From NCBI GenBank assembly GCA_947462335.1, contig OX381713.1, positions 22,002,381-22,066,380 of the forward strand: a DNA stretch of 64,000 nucleotides, written 5' to 3'. Position 1 is the first letter of the stretch. The number at the start of each line of letters is the position of its first letter. This document shows positions 24,164 to 36,010 of the stretch, in pieces. The notes below the pieces were generated by a model. That model was given only the letters and a program-made list of their open reading frames with translations. It had not been told where the DNA came from and made no database searches. The position numbers and the translations under genes were made by a program. Source of the stretch: Harmothoe impar. Its lineage: Eukaryota; Annelida; Polychaeta; Phyllodocida; Polynoidae.

Positions 24164-25253
24164 ACACCTGTACCGGGCCAGTACCGTCATTGTACTGGCA
24201 AGTACCGGCACTACCGGGCCAGTACTGCCAGTACAGAGCCATCATAATGCCATTTAAGCTTGGTTGTACTGGCACTGTGCCGGCATAGTATCGACATATC
24301 AGTAAGGGTATGCCGGTACTGGCCCAGTACCGGCATGCCACTACCAACATGCCGGTACCGGCACAGTAGTTTTCAAAGAATCCACCAGATGTCACCGGTG
24401 CATGTTTTATGATATTGAGGGTTTAGTTGCATATGATATCTCTATAATTATGACCCTCAGAGTCTTCAAAATAATTTTAAATAGTTTAGCCTGAAACAAA
24501 TTTCCTGTGAAATCTTATGGAATACAAACTTTTACATTAAATGCCCGGGATTAAATGTTATATAAACAATGGGAGAACAAAGGGCATGTCTTTGCAAACA
24601 CCTTTTGCTTGGTTATTACACAACTATGAGACCTGCAAGGTGTGTTATCTCTGTCAAAAACTGGTATGCTATACTTCTGGCTATAAACTGTAGCTGGTTG
24701 TTGCACCATGATGATTGATTGCCTAAGTCTTCAGGCCTTGAAGCACAATAGGTACAATATAACGTTAATTTTGCAACAGATCACTTATGCTTTTGATTCC
24801 ATATTTATACTTTAAACAGTGCTCATTAACCGGTTCGGTACCGGCCCAGTACCAAAATGCCAGCATTGGTCCAGTACTGGTCCGATGTTGGCCCTGTACC
24901 ATGTCAGTACTGGCATACTGTACTGGTCCGGTACTGGTGCCATTTGCACCCCAGTACTGTGACTGCAGATGGGTCAAAAGCGACCTGGCGACCTGGGCCG
25001 TTTTGGAGGCGACTTTCGACCTAAGGCAATAATAAAAACGACCTAGCGACTTTTGGTCAAAAACGACTATAGGATAAAGGGTCGAAAAAAGCGACTTTGT
25101 GACCTGAGCCCCTTAATTTCAGCGACTTTCCGACTTTAGGGGGGACCCATCTGCACCCCCAGTACTGGTCCAGTACCGATTGCCTGTACTGGCCCAGTAC
25201 CGTTGCCAGGTGTGGGCCAGTACAGGACCGGTAAAGGTGTGTTTGCTGGGATG
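24164..25253. mobile_element. Inverted-repeat element with internal 'ccagtaccg' words
   Basis: Left end CCCAGTAAACACACCTGTACCGG, right end the inverse-like ccggtaaaggtgtgtttgctggg. Both flanks hold many copies of the near-palindromic words gtactggcccagtac and ccggtaccgg, pointing inward; the middle is unique AT-rich DNA. A half copy of the same terminus (CCCAGCAAACACGCCTTTAC) occurs at 43307. Nonautonomous DNA transposon by structure; superfamily not assigned. Confidence 0.65.
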
Positions 25254-25408
25254 GGCCCATCCAGACCCCCGACATTGCGCCGTGGCCGTGAGTAGCCCAG
25301 TCTCGGGCCCTGACTGTACGTTTACAGTCTGGGGGTTTATTTATAGACCCATACCTACACTGGCCCTTATACACTATGCCATAGTCTATGCTACTGTGTC
25401 TCAGCAAT

Positions 25409-25622
25409 CAGGAGGATGTGGGTTCGAATCCCACTGTGGCTCAATCAGTATCTCAATTGATATCTACATAATAGGCCTGAATTGAATTAATATACTCAGT
25501 TACATCTTTAATAAGTAATATTACTATGTCACTGTAGGTAGGGTTATGCTTCAAATGGGTTAAATAGTTAATGTAAAAAACGAACCACCTATTGTGCCAA
25601 GGTGGGATTCGAACCCACACAC
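25409..25622. repeat. Two opposed tRNA T-arm-like fragments
   Basis: GTGGGTTCGAATCCCAC at 25412-25430 and its inverse ggtgggattcgaacccac at 25601-25618 are classic tRNA T-arm/B-box sequences. Neither is followed by a full cloverleaf. They look like tRNA-derived SINE ends in inverted orientation. Confidence 0.45.
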
Positions 25623-25937
25623 CTCATTGAAAAATGATCCAGGATTCCGGATCATTTTATTTAGATATAAATTTGTCCAGGCCCAGTACCGCCTGATGGC
25701 GGCACTGGGCCTGGAGAGCTCGAGGCTGTGAGTAGCCCGGGTGGGTTAGGGAGCGTTCATTTAATATTTATGGCAGGGGGGGGATGATATTCTCGTTCGG
25801 CAAATACCCCAAAATGAACCGCCCCCCCCCTCCGAAATATGCAGGGGGGGGGGGGGGCACTTAGTATATTTTGCATAGGGCCTACACATGTGTCTGGCTG
25901 GCAAGGGTACTTTTTCGACAAAATTTCCCTAGGCAAC

Positions 25938-26770
25938 CCAGCAAGCAATGGTACGTTGGGCCAACGTCGGCAGGTCGCAAACAACATTTTAACGTTGGCA
26001 CAACGTTGGTAAATTTATGTTGTACAAACGTTGGCAATACTCCCAATGTTTTGCCAACGTTGATACAACGGAGGATAATTCATATCATTCCAACGTTGGC
26101 ATAATGCTGTATCTCCAACCTCCACCAGATGGCATTGGAGGTTGTAAGAAGATATTTCCCCATCAGACACATAACTTTCTTCATAATTGGTCAATAATTG
26201 GGGGTCATGTGATTTATATAGCATTTGAAACCAAGTATATTCTATTTATTATCCATTGTATCACTTATTACCACATTTATATGTAATATGAAACAATCCT
26301 GGCAATATTCCTATCAGGACACCTTTTTGTAGGTAATGACAGGTATATAAGGTGTAGGGATAGGATATGGTTCTGTATCACTTCTTGGCCATTTAAGCTG
26401 AGATTAAGGTGAAATGAAAATAGAGAATTGCTCTTAAATGATGATTGTTGACAGCCAATAGGCCTATATGATGAGCAAACCATGTTCACAGTCACACATT
26501 GATAATCAAGGTTGGATTAACACCACAAACAAATGTCAGATTTAACCATGAAATGGTTGGGTAGACGTTGGCACAACGTCACTATCTGACGTTGGTACAA
26601 TGTTAAGCCAACGTCATGCCAACGTCATGCCAACGGCGACATTGGCGACGTTGGTACATGGTAGAAATCGCCGGCCAAAAGGCAGTTGTGACAACGTCAA
26701 TGTCCAACGTCATGCCAACGCCAGCTAACGTTGAACCAACGTTGGTACAACGTCAGAATGCTAGCTGGGA
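25938..26770. mobile_element. AACGTTGG-rich inverted-repeat element
   Basis: Ends are CCCAGCAAGCAATGGTACGTTGG and, inverted, aacgtcagaatgctagctggg. Both subterminal zones hold many copies of the palindromic word CCAACGTTGG/AACGTTGGCA, while the centre is unique. It splits a 'ccctaggcaa/gggtccactttt' monomer of the surrounding array. Nonautonomous. Confidence 0.65.
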
Positions 26771-27028
26771 AGGGTCCACTTTTGAGAAGAATTTCCCTAG
26801 ACAAGCCGCAAGGGTCAACTTTTGCAAAATTTCCCTAGGCAAGGGTCAACTTTTGCAAAATTTCCCTAAGCAAGGGTCAATTTTGACCAAAATTCCGCTG
26901 AATTGACACAATTTTGACCAAAATCTCCACTCATCTTCAAAAACCCCAATTAAAGGCGCACTGAGCTCAGGACCTAGCCCTGCCGAGTTTTGTACGCAAA
27001 TGACGTCGTGGGTTCAGTGCGCTTTTAA

Positions 27029-27451
27029 GGCCACTTAAAAAAGATTATCAGCTTTGCAGACACCGCCCGCATCCCTTAAAAAGGGCCGCATATATGTATT
27101 TTTTTACAATTCTTTGTAAAAAAGGGCCGCATTGCAAGAAAATGCAATACAACCAAACAGGAAAATATTGATATCAGCTAGTAATTGGTGTAGAAATGTA
27201 ATCTAAACAGGGTGTTGCTCCTTATTTATCCGTGCATATATCAAGAATATGGTAATTGACTTTTAAATTGTTTATGAAGATGAAAATGGTATGATATATC
27301 TGAAAAATAGAGGTCATTTGTTCAATAAAAATATAAAGGGGCCGCCCTCATGGCTAAAAATTACAAATAACAAATAAAATAAAAAGCCTCCCGCCCTCAC
27401 CATATTTTTTCAAAAACTATCCGCAAAGCTGATTATTAATTTTAAGCGGCC
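27029..27451. mobile_element. Tourist-like MITE, GGCCACTTAAAA type (copy 1)
   Basis: Ends GGCCACTTAAAAAAGATTATCAGC and the inverse-like gctgattattaattttaagcggcc; flanked by TAA at 27026-27028 and 27452-27454. PIF/Harbinger-type target duplication. Interior AT-rich with 'gggccgca' words. Confidence 0.7.
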
Positions 27452-27602
27452 TAAAAGGTCCATTTTTTCCGCTGAATTGACACAATTTTGACCAAAATCT
27501 CCACTCATCTTCAAAAACCCCAATTAAAGGCGCACTGAGCTCAGGACCTAGCCCTGCCGAGTTTTGTACGCAAATGACGTCGTGGGTTCAGTGCGCTTTT
27601 AA

Positions 27603-28025
27603 GGCCACTTAAAAAAGATTATCAGCTTTGCAGACACCGCCCGCATCCCTTAAAAAGGGCCGCATATATGTATTTTTTTACAATTCTTTGTAAAAAAGGG
27701 CCGCATTGCAAGAAAATGCAATACAACCAAACAGGAAAATATTGATATCAGCTAGTAATTGGTGTAGAAATGTAATCTAAACAGGGTGTTGCTCCTTATT
27801 TATCCGTGCATATATCAAGAATATGGTAATTGACTTTTAAATTGTTTATGAAGATGAAAATGGTATGATATATCTGAAAAATAGAGGTCATTTGTTCAAT
27901 AAAAATATAAAGGGGCCGCCCTCATGGCTAAAAATTACAAATAACAAATAAAATAAAAAGCCTCCCGCCCTCACCATATTTTTTCAAAAACTATCCGCAA
28001 AGCTGATTATTAATTTTAAGCGGCC
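27603..28025. mobile_element. Tourist-like MITE, GGCCACTTAAAA type (copy 2)
   Basis: Second copy of the element at 27029, carried by the tandem duplication rather than by separate insertion, since its flanks are duplicated with it. Confidence 0.7.
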
Positions 28026-28160
28026 TAAAAGGTCCATTTTTACCAAAATCTCCCTAAGCAAGGGTTCATTTTCTCCCAAATCTCTCTAAGCAGAAAATCT
28101 TTTTGGCGAAAATCTCTGTATGAACTGGTTCATTTTGGAAATCTCCCAAAATCTCCCTAA

Positions 28161-28527
28161 GGCCACACCAAAAAAAAAAGTTGGTCTACGGATTTTCATT
28201 TTGAAAAAATGGTGCGAGCGAGCGAATTTTTTTTTTTTTTTTTTCCAAATTTTTTTTTTGTCTGCGGATTTTAACCTTGAATCAAGTGGAGCGGGGGCAA
28301 TTTTTTTTTTTTTTTTGAGGGAGACATTTTTGCAAACTCCCAAATTTGGCTAGCAATCAGAAAAAAGCCACCCCAAAAAAAGAAAAAAAAAAAAAAAAAT
28401 TCAAATTTCTCAAAAAGTGGTGCGGGCGCATCCGTAGACACTTTTTTTTTCAAAAAAAAAAAAAATTTGCATTTTCAAAAATATGGTGCGGGAAATCCGT
28501 AGACCAACATTTTTTTTTGGTGTGGCC
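28161..28527. mobile_element. Tourist-like MITE, family A
   Basis: GGCCACACCAAAAAAAAAAG...TTTTTTTTGGTGTGGCC flanked by TAA on both sides (28158-28160, 28528-28530). 'ttggtctacggattttc' at the left pairs with 'aaatccgtagaccaac' at the right. Confidence 0.75.
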
Positions 28528-28660
28528 TAAGCAAGGGTCAAGGGTTGCCAGGGGTCCAGCCGGACACCCCTGTGAAAAAAAAGAGTGCCCCCCCCGGAAA
28601 TATGCTAAAATGAACCCCCCCTCAGAAATATGCTAAAATAAACTCCCCTCCCCCCCAACT

Positions 28661-29051
28661 ATAGGAAAGCACAAACAATTGTGTAACAAGGTAAACTGAA
28701 AGAAATGGTCATTACCTGCTACAAACATTGTTCATATCCCCCACCCCCAATTCTTTGGAAATCTTCTACGATGCACCCTTTAGCGCACACCCTTTCTTAT
28801 AGGTCTAGAAAGGAAGATGCTATTTCACTGAAAACAGCAGGCTATAGCTATGATACATCAATTGAGGACAAACATGGACATTCTAAAAGGGAAAAAAGTC
28901 CATGATTTTCTGAAGTTTGTGACGTATGCCCTACCGGGCAGTGCAATCCAAGTACAGCGGTGCTACTTGGGGGTTTGGGGAAAATTTGGAAAGTCTAGAC
29001 TTGAGATGGTGCATTCAGATTCATTTGGGCACAAAATATATTAAGGTTCAA
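28661..29051. other. Intergenic, no gene seen
   Basis: Short open frames without splice context or recognisable family. Confidence 0.35.
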
Positions 29052-29054
29052 TTA

Positions 29055-30547
29055 GGGGCCATCCATAAATGACGTCACACTAATATAGGCCATATTCAAG
29101 ACCCACCCACCCCCCTGTCAGACTTTGTCACGCATCAGCCAACACCCCCTAGAAAATTATGTCACAAATGTGTAGACACCCCCCCCCCCATGCATGAGTT
29201 AGGTATCTTATCAGAGTTCTACTATAGAAGATCATACATGCGTTATGATTAGGCTAAGCAATAGAATATCATGTATTGAATATATTCTTACCCAAGTGCT
29301 TGTTCCAAAAGGTTTATTACAGTTTAATTGTTACTTAAATGAATTTAAATCACACTGGTCAAATATTACACCCAAGCAAAGAATGCACCCGGACTTTCAC
29401 ATTGGCCTGATCTCGTGAGACACAGCCGTCAGTCAAATTATGCAAGTCTTTCTAAATGGGTGCTGTAATAGCATATATTCACTAGAACACTGTCCAAAGT
29501 GACAATAACATATTCACATTAGTATTCATGAGTTTAGTGAGTGGTCGTTATGGAACAAGGGGGGGGCAATATTTTCGTACGAGCACGCGGAAATCTTTCC
29601 GCCCCCTCCTTGAGGGGGATAAATGATGACCACTACCTTTATAGTAGTAATTTATTGATTTAAGGTCCATGATATTCCACCCTAGCATGAATTTTATGGT
29701 TCAGCGATCCTCGATCCATGGATCCCTAACAGTGTTGACAAGAACAACAGGTGTGCCACTGTTATCCTGTGACTCCTCAGGTTTTAGGAGACCAGTAACA
29801 CATGTCTTTGCATCCGAAATGACTAACTTAATGGATGCCAGTTACAATCAACATTCCTTACACATTATTTTGGATAGCTTTAATCTTGTACATTAGGACA
29901 TGCAATGTCACAGGTCCAATGGTTATCAATAATGATATACCTTCAAAAGAATTTCCAAGGGATGCAGGCTGCAATATTTTAGACAATGGATGGTTTTTAC
30001 AAACTATCAGATGGATGTACGCCTGGATTGTGATTGAGACACAAATAACACAGGCTTGTATGACTGGGATATAAACATGGTGACTTACTCCAGAATTGAC
30101 ACTACTGTAAATTCTCGCGTAAAAGCCTAACTCTCGAATAAGCCGCACCCCGACTTCAGGCCGATCCTATAAGCCGCTCCAGCGATCTGACTATGGTGAC
30201 TTTTAGTAATGTATCATAGTAGCTAAAACTCACATAATAAGCCGCACCCTGACTCTGTGCAAATCCTATAAGCCGCACTTGCGATCTGAATCTTGTACTA
30301 GTTGCGGCTTATACGCGAGAATTTACGGTAATTGAAGCCAATAAAATATCCAATCTGCAACAAGCTTAACCTAAGGCCCTAAGTGTTCTATTAAAGCTTT
30401 ACATTTTAAAATAGGTCTTATTTGTATTTTCCAAAGTGTGACGTCGTACTGGGCTTGACACTCCCCCCACCCCCCTGTCACACTCTGTCACACCCGGACC
30501 AACACCCACCCACCCCCTCCAGTGTGACATCATTTATGGACGGCCCC
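29055..30547. mobile_element. Family C element (GGGGCCRTCCATAAATGA termini)
   Basis: Left end GGGGCCATCCATAAATGACG, right end the inverse tcatttatggacggcccc; TTA on both sides (29052-29054, 30548-30550). Subterminal poly-C/poly-G and 'gtgac' words are shared with copies at 60975-62708. Its interior holds other insertions: a family B-like fragment around 29545-29637 and a CGTATAAGCC element at 30106-30331. Confidence 0.6.
30106..30331. mobile_element. Family D element (AAATTCTCGCGTATAAGCC type)
   Basis: Starts ctgtaaattctcgcgtaaaag and ends gcttatacgcgagaatttac; internal direct copies of 'ataagccgcac'. The same family recurs at about 44795-44900, 49335-49578, 61650-62195 and 63472-63722. Confidence 0.7.
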
Positions 30548-30813
30548 TTATAAACACTTAATGTTTTGTCCATTGATCTGGATGAATGCCAGGAATGGTC
30601 CTGTGGAACACAAAAACAGAGAAATTCTGCAGATCTGTAGAAATTCTGCAGATCCATGGTTTCACAGCCCGGCACTCAGAAGTAGCAAATAGCTATCGTT
30701 GACCCAGCCCCATGGCAATGTAAATACTGAGAAATTGAAAGGCCTGAACCCAAAACTATGTATGGGCCATTTGACTCAAGGGCTAGCATTAGTGTCTATG
30801 TTGTGTTGTATCA

Positions 30814-30878
30814 TCCTAGTTTGATTCAACCCACTGGTTTTATATGCGAGTGCATTTGCTGGAACATGAGCATGCCAT
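30814..30878 (+). repeat. 65-bp target-site duplication, left copy (LINE 3' side)
   Basis: This 65-bp stretch is repeated at 38635-38699 with a single base difference (ttgattc versus ttgattt). It immediately borders the LINE at both ends, so it is read as an unusually long target-site duplication. Confidence 0.85.
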
Positions 30879-30905
30879 CATCCTAATTCAATTCAATTTC
30901 AATTA

Positions 30906-30937
<32 letters not shown>

Positions 30938-31749
30938 TAAAAATTTATTTGCTCAAATCAATACAATATACATTCCATGTTATCATCAAGTTCCATGTCA
31001 TAAATTTCGATATTCCATTTCCAATATACACTTTACAAGTCATAGCTTTACATTCAATGAACTTTGAGCAAAAAGGCTGCGTCAAGACTCGAGAGTCTGC
31101 TTTCGTCGGCCACCTTTAACTTATCCCATAATATATTACACATTATAAAATTATTATAAATTTATATAGTATATACATTATAAATTGGGGTATATTTATG
31201 CTAACAAGAATCAGCTAAGTGATGAATAATCACACTGCAAACTCATTAGATAGTGTGCTACCTTTAAAAGTTACCTATTAAAGGGAGTTAATTGTTAATG
31301 TTTACCATTATTATATTACACGCTATCCTAAATAGGACTTTATGTTAATACATCACCAAAAATCACAATTTGATACAGCATTAATGAGGGTCTTAAAGAG
31401 TCACTACCTCTAAATAGAATTCACTACCAAAAACTGCATTTACACCATGAAATTAGTATGCATTTTGATCTTAATTCTAAACAGGACTTTACAAGGACAA
31501 GCACAATGAAGATAAATCTTGGGTATAAGTACTAATACAATGTTGTCTTTACTTTTGTATGATTATATGTAGTCATAGCTAATTTGTACAACCATAATGT
31601 ACATCTATCTATAGCACAGCAAAAAATAATGATAGATTAGACCGTATAAATGCGATTATAGATTGACATTTAATTGAGGCACCAAAAATGTATAAATTGA
31701 TATTTAATAATTATGACAATTGTTTATATTGAACAACGGTAAATACAGT

Positions 31750-32570
31750 TTAGACTATATATTCAGGAATTAAATCCTGCAGTTCTTTCTTCACCCTTGC
31801 TTTAAAGAGCCCAAGATCTGTGTAATTTCTTATATTATGATCTAAATTGTTCCAAATTATAGAAATGTTATATTCTAAACTTCTCTTATATGACTCTGTA
31901 TGTGGTAGCTTATTTTTTAGCAGGGGAGCCTTGGCGCATCTTAAATTAACATTCAGATTCCTAACATAGTTTGGATTTCTGGATCTTTTATACCCTTCAA
32001 TATAGGCATGGCCTAACCTCCTGTCTGCTAAATAATTTACCTTAGACTCTTGGTGAATCCATTCAGTGGAAGTTCTAGACTTAACTTTTAGACAGACTTT
32101 TAAAGCCCTATTTTGTACCCTTTGCAATTTTTTCAAATTGTTACTAGTTGATTTCATGAATAAAATGTCACCATAGTCAAAAATTGGTAATATGTACGCT
32201 TTGTAAATTTTCAACAAGCTATCTTTACTCAAAAACCTTGATATTTTATTCAACTGATAAGTACGGTAAGAGATAGTACGCATTTGGTTCTTTAGGAAGA
32301 CATCATAGCTGAGTTTTGGGTCCAATATTATACCTAAGTATTTGTAACTATAAACCCTCTTAAGTGACTTTCCATCTATAAATAGTGTTGAGTCCTTAAA
32401 ACATTTAGTGGCACCAAAACCCATATATTTTGTTTTCTCAATGTTTACCGTTAGTTTGTTTTTCTTACACCATTTAACAAATGAATTAATACCATCTTGC
32501 ATTTTTTCTAGAGCAACATCCTCAGAAGGTGAAGTACAATATAAAACCGTGTCGTCAGCAAAAATACTGA
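31750..32570 (-). pseudogene. LINE ORF2, 3' part (RT palm end and thumb)
   Basis: After the MITE the frame resumes with a FADD catalytic motif (about 32560-32549) followed by an in-frame segment to a stop at 31750. It includes a C-terminal region with K-KY-G and YKYLGI-LD motifs usual downstream of the RT active site. On its own it lacks a start codon and the fingers domain. Together with the 5' part, ORF2 would have been roughly 960 residues. Confidence 0.85.
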
Positions 32571-32572
32571 TA

Positions 32573-33102
32573 CAGTAAAACTTCGTTATAAGGAGGACTT
32601 TGGGACCAGTGCAATTTGCTCCTTATAAGCAAGGTCTCCTTATAAGCAAGGTCAGCCTTATAAAGGTCCAGCAACAGAACACTCCCTACATGTGTCTCTT
32701 ATACCCTTATAGACTTGATTTGAATACAGTTCAGATGGGTGTGTGTATTATTTCAAGTCAAAATCCCTTCTAGATCCCCTTCATGGAGCTTTTGATCTCC
32801 CTTCCTCCCTAGGGAAGCTACAAATGTATTCTCCCTACCTCTATGAGATGGGGCAGTGGGCAATTTTAAGCAGTATGTGACTGTGATCCTGAGAAATAAC
32901 TTCCCTGGGTAAGGTTTGCACGTATGAAATAAGGAAATGAGCCAAAATTACCTCCTTATATCAGAGGTTAAGGTAAAAACACCTCCTTCTAAGAGAGTTT
33001 TCTTACTATATAAATGTATAGGGAAAAATCGGGACCACACAAATCTGCTCCTTATAAGCAAGGTCTCCTTATATCAGAGTTCCTTATAACGAAGTTTCAC
33101 TG
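32573..33102. mobile_element. Pogo/Tigger-like MITE inside the LINE
   Basis: Inverted termini CAGTAAAACTTCGTTATAAG and CAGTGAAACTTCGTTATAAG, flanked by TA at 32571-32572 and 33103-33104. TA target choice and a CAGT start fit the Tc1/mariner group, pogo-like branch. Internal 'ctccttataagcaaggtc' is repeated near both ends. No coding capacity. Removing one TA and the insert restores the LINE reading frame exactly. A related terminus (cagtaaaacttggttacaac, - strand) is at about 52834-52854. Confidence 0.85.
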
Positions 33103-35173
33103 TATTTACATTTTCACATATATTATGTACGTCATTTATATAAATCAGAAATAATAAAGGACCCAAAATTGAGCCCTGAGGTACTCCACATCGTATTGTA
33201 TTTGATTCTGAACAAACTCCATTTACACTTGTACATTGTTGCCTATCTGATAAATAATTTGTCAACCATTTTAATAAATTTCCTTTTATACCCATCATTT
33301 CTAATTTTGAAATTAAAATTTTGTGATTAACAGTGTCAAAAGCTTTTTTGAGATCGAAAAAGGTTGCTATTGTATTCATACCCACGTTTCTACCCACTAA
33401 AATGTCATCAGTGAGGATTCCTACAGATGTTATGGTTGATTTACCCTTGCGATACCCAAATTGACAATCAGTTAACAGATTATTTTTTTCCAAGAAAGAC
33501 ATCAATTGCTCATGAACAACCTTTTCTATTAATTTACCTGGGAGAGCCAATAATGAAATCGGTCTCAGGTTGTTTACTTGTCTAGAATCTCCACCTTTTG
33601 GTATTGGAATGATGGTAGCACATTTCCATGCTTTAGGTACAATATCTTTTTTCATTGAAGCATTAAAAATATGAACCAAGTGGGGTTTAGTTTCTTGGAA
33701 AACAAGTTTTAAAATTTTTGCATTGATGCCTTCAACAGCAGATGACTTAGTGATCACTATATCATTAATAAATCGAGTAACCATTTCTTCAGTAATTACA
33801 ATATCACTGATTGAGCATTCATTATTAATATGACCATCATAAGACCAAGGAGAATCAAGATTTTTTGCCAAATCATATCCAATATTTGTAAAATAATTGT
33901 TTATGTAACCCGCTGTATCTTCCATTGGAATATTATCATCATTGTCATCAATCAATTGAATTATCTTATTTTTACTTTTCTTTTCAGGCAACAATTTTGA
34001 AATCTCTTTCCAGAAGTGGATTGGATTATTGATATACTCATCAGTCAATTTATTCACATGTTTCTCTCTAGCAGTATGACAGTCTACATTCAATTTAATC
34101 CTTGCATCATTGGCTCTAACTTTATCGTCATGATTTTTAGTCTTATATGATCTTGAAAGTAATCGATCTTTATTGGCTATTTCTTCCAATAAATGTTGAG
34201 AAACCCAGTCTTCTTTTGGAGTTCTAATATTGAATTCCTTAAAAGGACACATACTATCCAGTATTGTACGTAGAGTATCTACATAAAATTCCCACAATAA
34301 ATCTGGGTCATCATCACCAAAGAAATGTGCCCAATCCATATTAGTGAAAGTTTGGATCAAGTTTTCTGCGTCAAAGTTCTTCATTGAGCGCCCTGTAAAT
34401 TTTATTTTTGAATTATCTAATTCTTCTTGAATTAAAGTACCAAATACCATATAGTGGTCGCTAAGGTCAAATGGAATGACCCCAGCTGTATCTAACTGGT
34501 AATTGTTGGTAAAAATTAAATCGAGACAAGAGTCTTTATCTTTTACCCTGGTTGGTTGTTTTATGTAGTTGAGAAGACCATATTGCATAAATTGATTAAT
34601 TAATCTTGTGTTTTCTTCTTTCTTTTTTGGATCTAATAAATCTATATTAAAATCACCAAGAATGTATAAACGTCTCCTTTGTTTGGAAGATAAATGACTA
34701 ATTATAGGCTCTATAGTACTAAAGAACTTTTCAACATCACCTTGAGGTGGTCTATATACCGTACATATAATGCTGGACACTCCACTGGCATCCTTAATAC
34801 TAAGACACTGCAGCTCTAAATAACTTTCAGATATATTCATTTTGCTTAGCTCTTCAGTTGAACAGGTATATTTATCATTCACATATACACACAAACCACC
34901 CCCTACTTTAGGTTCTGATTTCATAGGGTTATCAATCCATTTTCTATCAAATCTGTACAGATTATAACCACCAACAGAATAAGTTGATGTGCTATCATTG
35001 TTAGTTAACCAACTTTCAGAAATTGAAATAAAATTAAAATTAGTACCGGTAAACCTCGCTTTAAATTCATCTATAGTTTTTTCTGTTCGTATACTTCTCA
35101 CATTTAAATGTATAAAATGTTCCCCCTCTTCACAATTCAGAGAGGAAACTGTATGTACTGTTTCATCAATCAT
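33103..35173 (-). pseudogene. LINE ORF2, 5' part (APE endonuclease and RT fingers/palm)
   Basis: Begins at ATG 35173; an alternative TTG start upstream is not favoured. The first 230 residues are an APE-like endonuclease: HLNVRSI, SESWL, the catalytic GDFNID segment, and LSDHYMV near its end. After a linker come RT blocks: RPISLL, FGYRKGKST, the AFDTVNH palm motif and GVPQGSILGPLLFLIYIND. The frame then runs into the MITE and stops at 33074, before the catalytic FADD box, so no active RT can be made. All other catalytic landmarks are intact, which places the MITE insertion after a recent retrotransposition. Confidence 0.88.
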
Positions 35174-36010
35174 TGCTGTATAATTGAGACCCTGTATAAT
35201 AATTACCAATGAAAGCCATACAATTCAGCCATAACAACATACAAGTTTTGGAAATAAGTACCACAATATTGATCTCTTCAACATAGAAAACAGTCTTAAT
35301 AGCTAGACACAAAACATGGACTTTCGACATACTGATAATCAGCATTTACCTATCTGTATGTCTATATGTGGATTAGAGGATATGGCTCGGCTTTAACCAT
35401 AAATCTGTCAATTAAATTATTTACAGAAATATTATATACAGTTTGATTATAGGAGTATTTTATGTTACATTGATTTTAAGCAGTTAATTATTTGTATGCT
35501 TTTAAATATATTGTGCATGAATAAATTAAATTTCCAAGTATAGATCACAAAGAATTTGGTTAATTACAATATTTTATCTACACCAGTTAATTATTTTTAT
35601 AATTAATTGATTTAATAAATTATTATGAAATTATTAGGGTAGATTTCTTGCTGTCGATGAAGCAGTGTTAACGTCATATTCAGCTCCAACCTCATGTGGT
35701 TCTCAAATATCATAGTTTCTGTTGACTTGTGGATCACCTTGTGATGTTTGAATTAGGAGCGCTGCTATGTCTTGACTTTTCTGGTACCGCTGTAGTGGGT
35801 TCTTACGCTGCGCTTCTCAACCATCATGTGCCGTATCCACCACTGAAGATGAGAACGTCTATTGTTACGTCATATATCACAATACAGTTCAGGATCTGGG
35901 TGTACCATAATAAGGGGTAGGTGATTAATGTGTAATAGTGCCAGTATAGATCAATAAATTGCCTATTAAAAATACCTATTATATGGGTTATACCATTGTT
36001 ATTGTCTCAC

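Larger units (their letters stand above)
26895..28041 (+). repeat. 574-bp tandem duplication, copies apparently identical
   Basis: 26895-27468 is repeated head-to-tail at 27469-28041. Reading line by line I found no difference between the copies except at the last bases. Each copy contains 134 bp of flank and a 423-bp MITE. Confidence 0.9.
25748..28660. repeat. Composite nested repeat island
   Basis: The base layer is made of short monomers resembling 'caagggtcaacttttgcaaaatttccctaag', seen at 25897-25936, 26770-26895, 28035-28160 and 28530-28550. Into it are inserted an AACGTTGG-rich element (25938-26770), a 574-bp tandem duplication (26895-28041) that carries a MITE in each copy, and a family A MITE (28161-28527). 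The outer limits resemble family B (gggagcgttcattt at the left, C-rich end at the right). Confidence 0.6.

Noticed and set aside
26895..28041. CRISPR-like or LTR direct repeat pair
   Set aside because: The two 574-bp copies are directly adjacent with no internal sequence between them, so they are not LTRs; the rest of the window is eukaryotic and has no spacer array.
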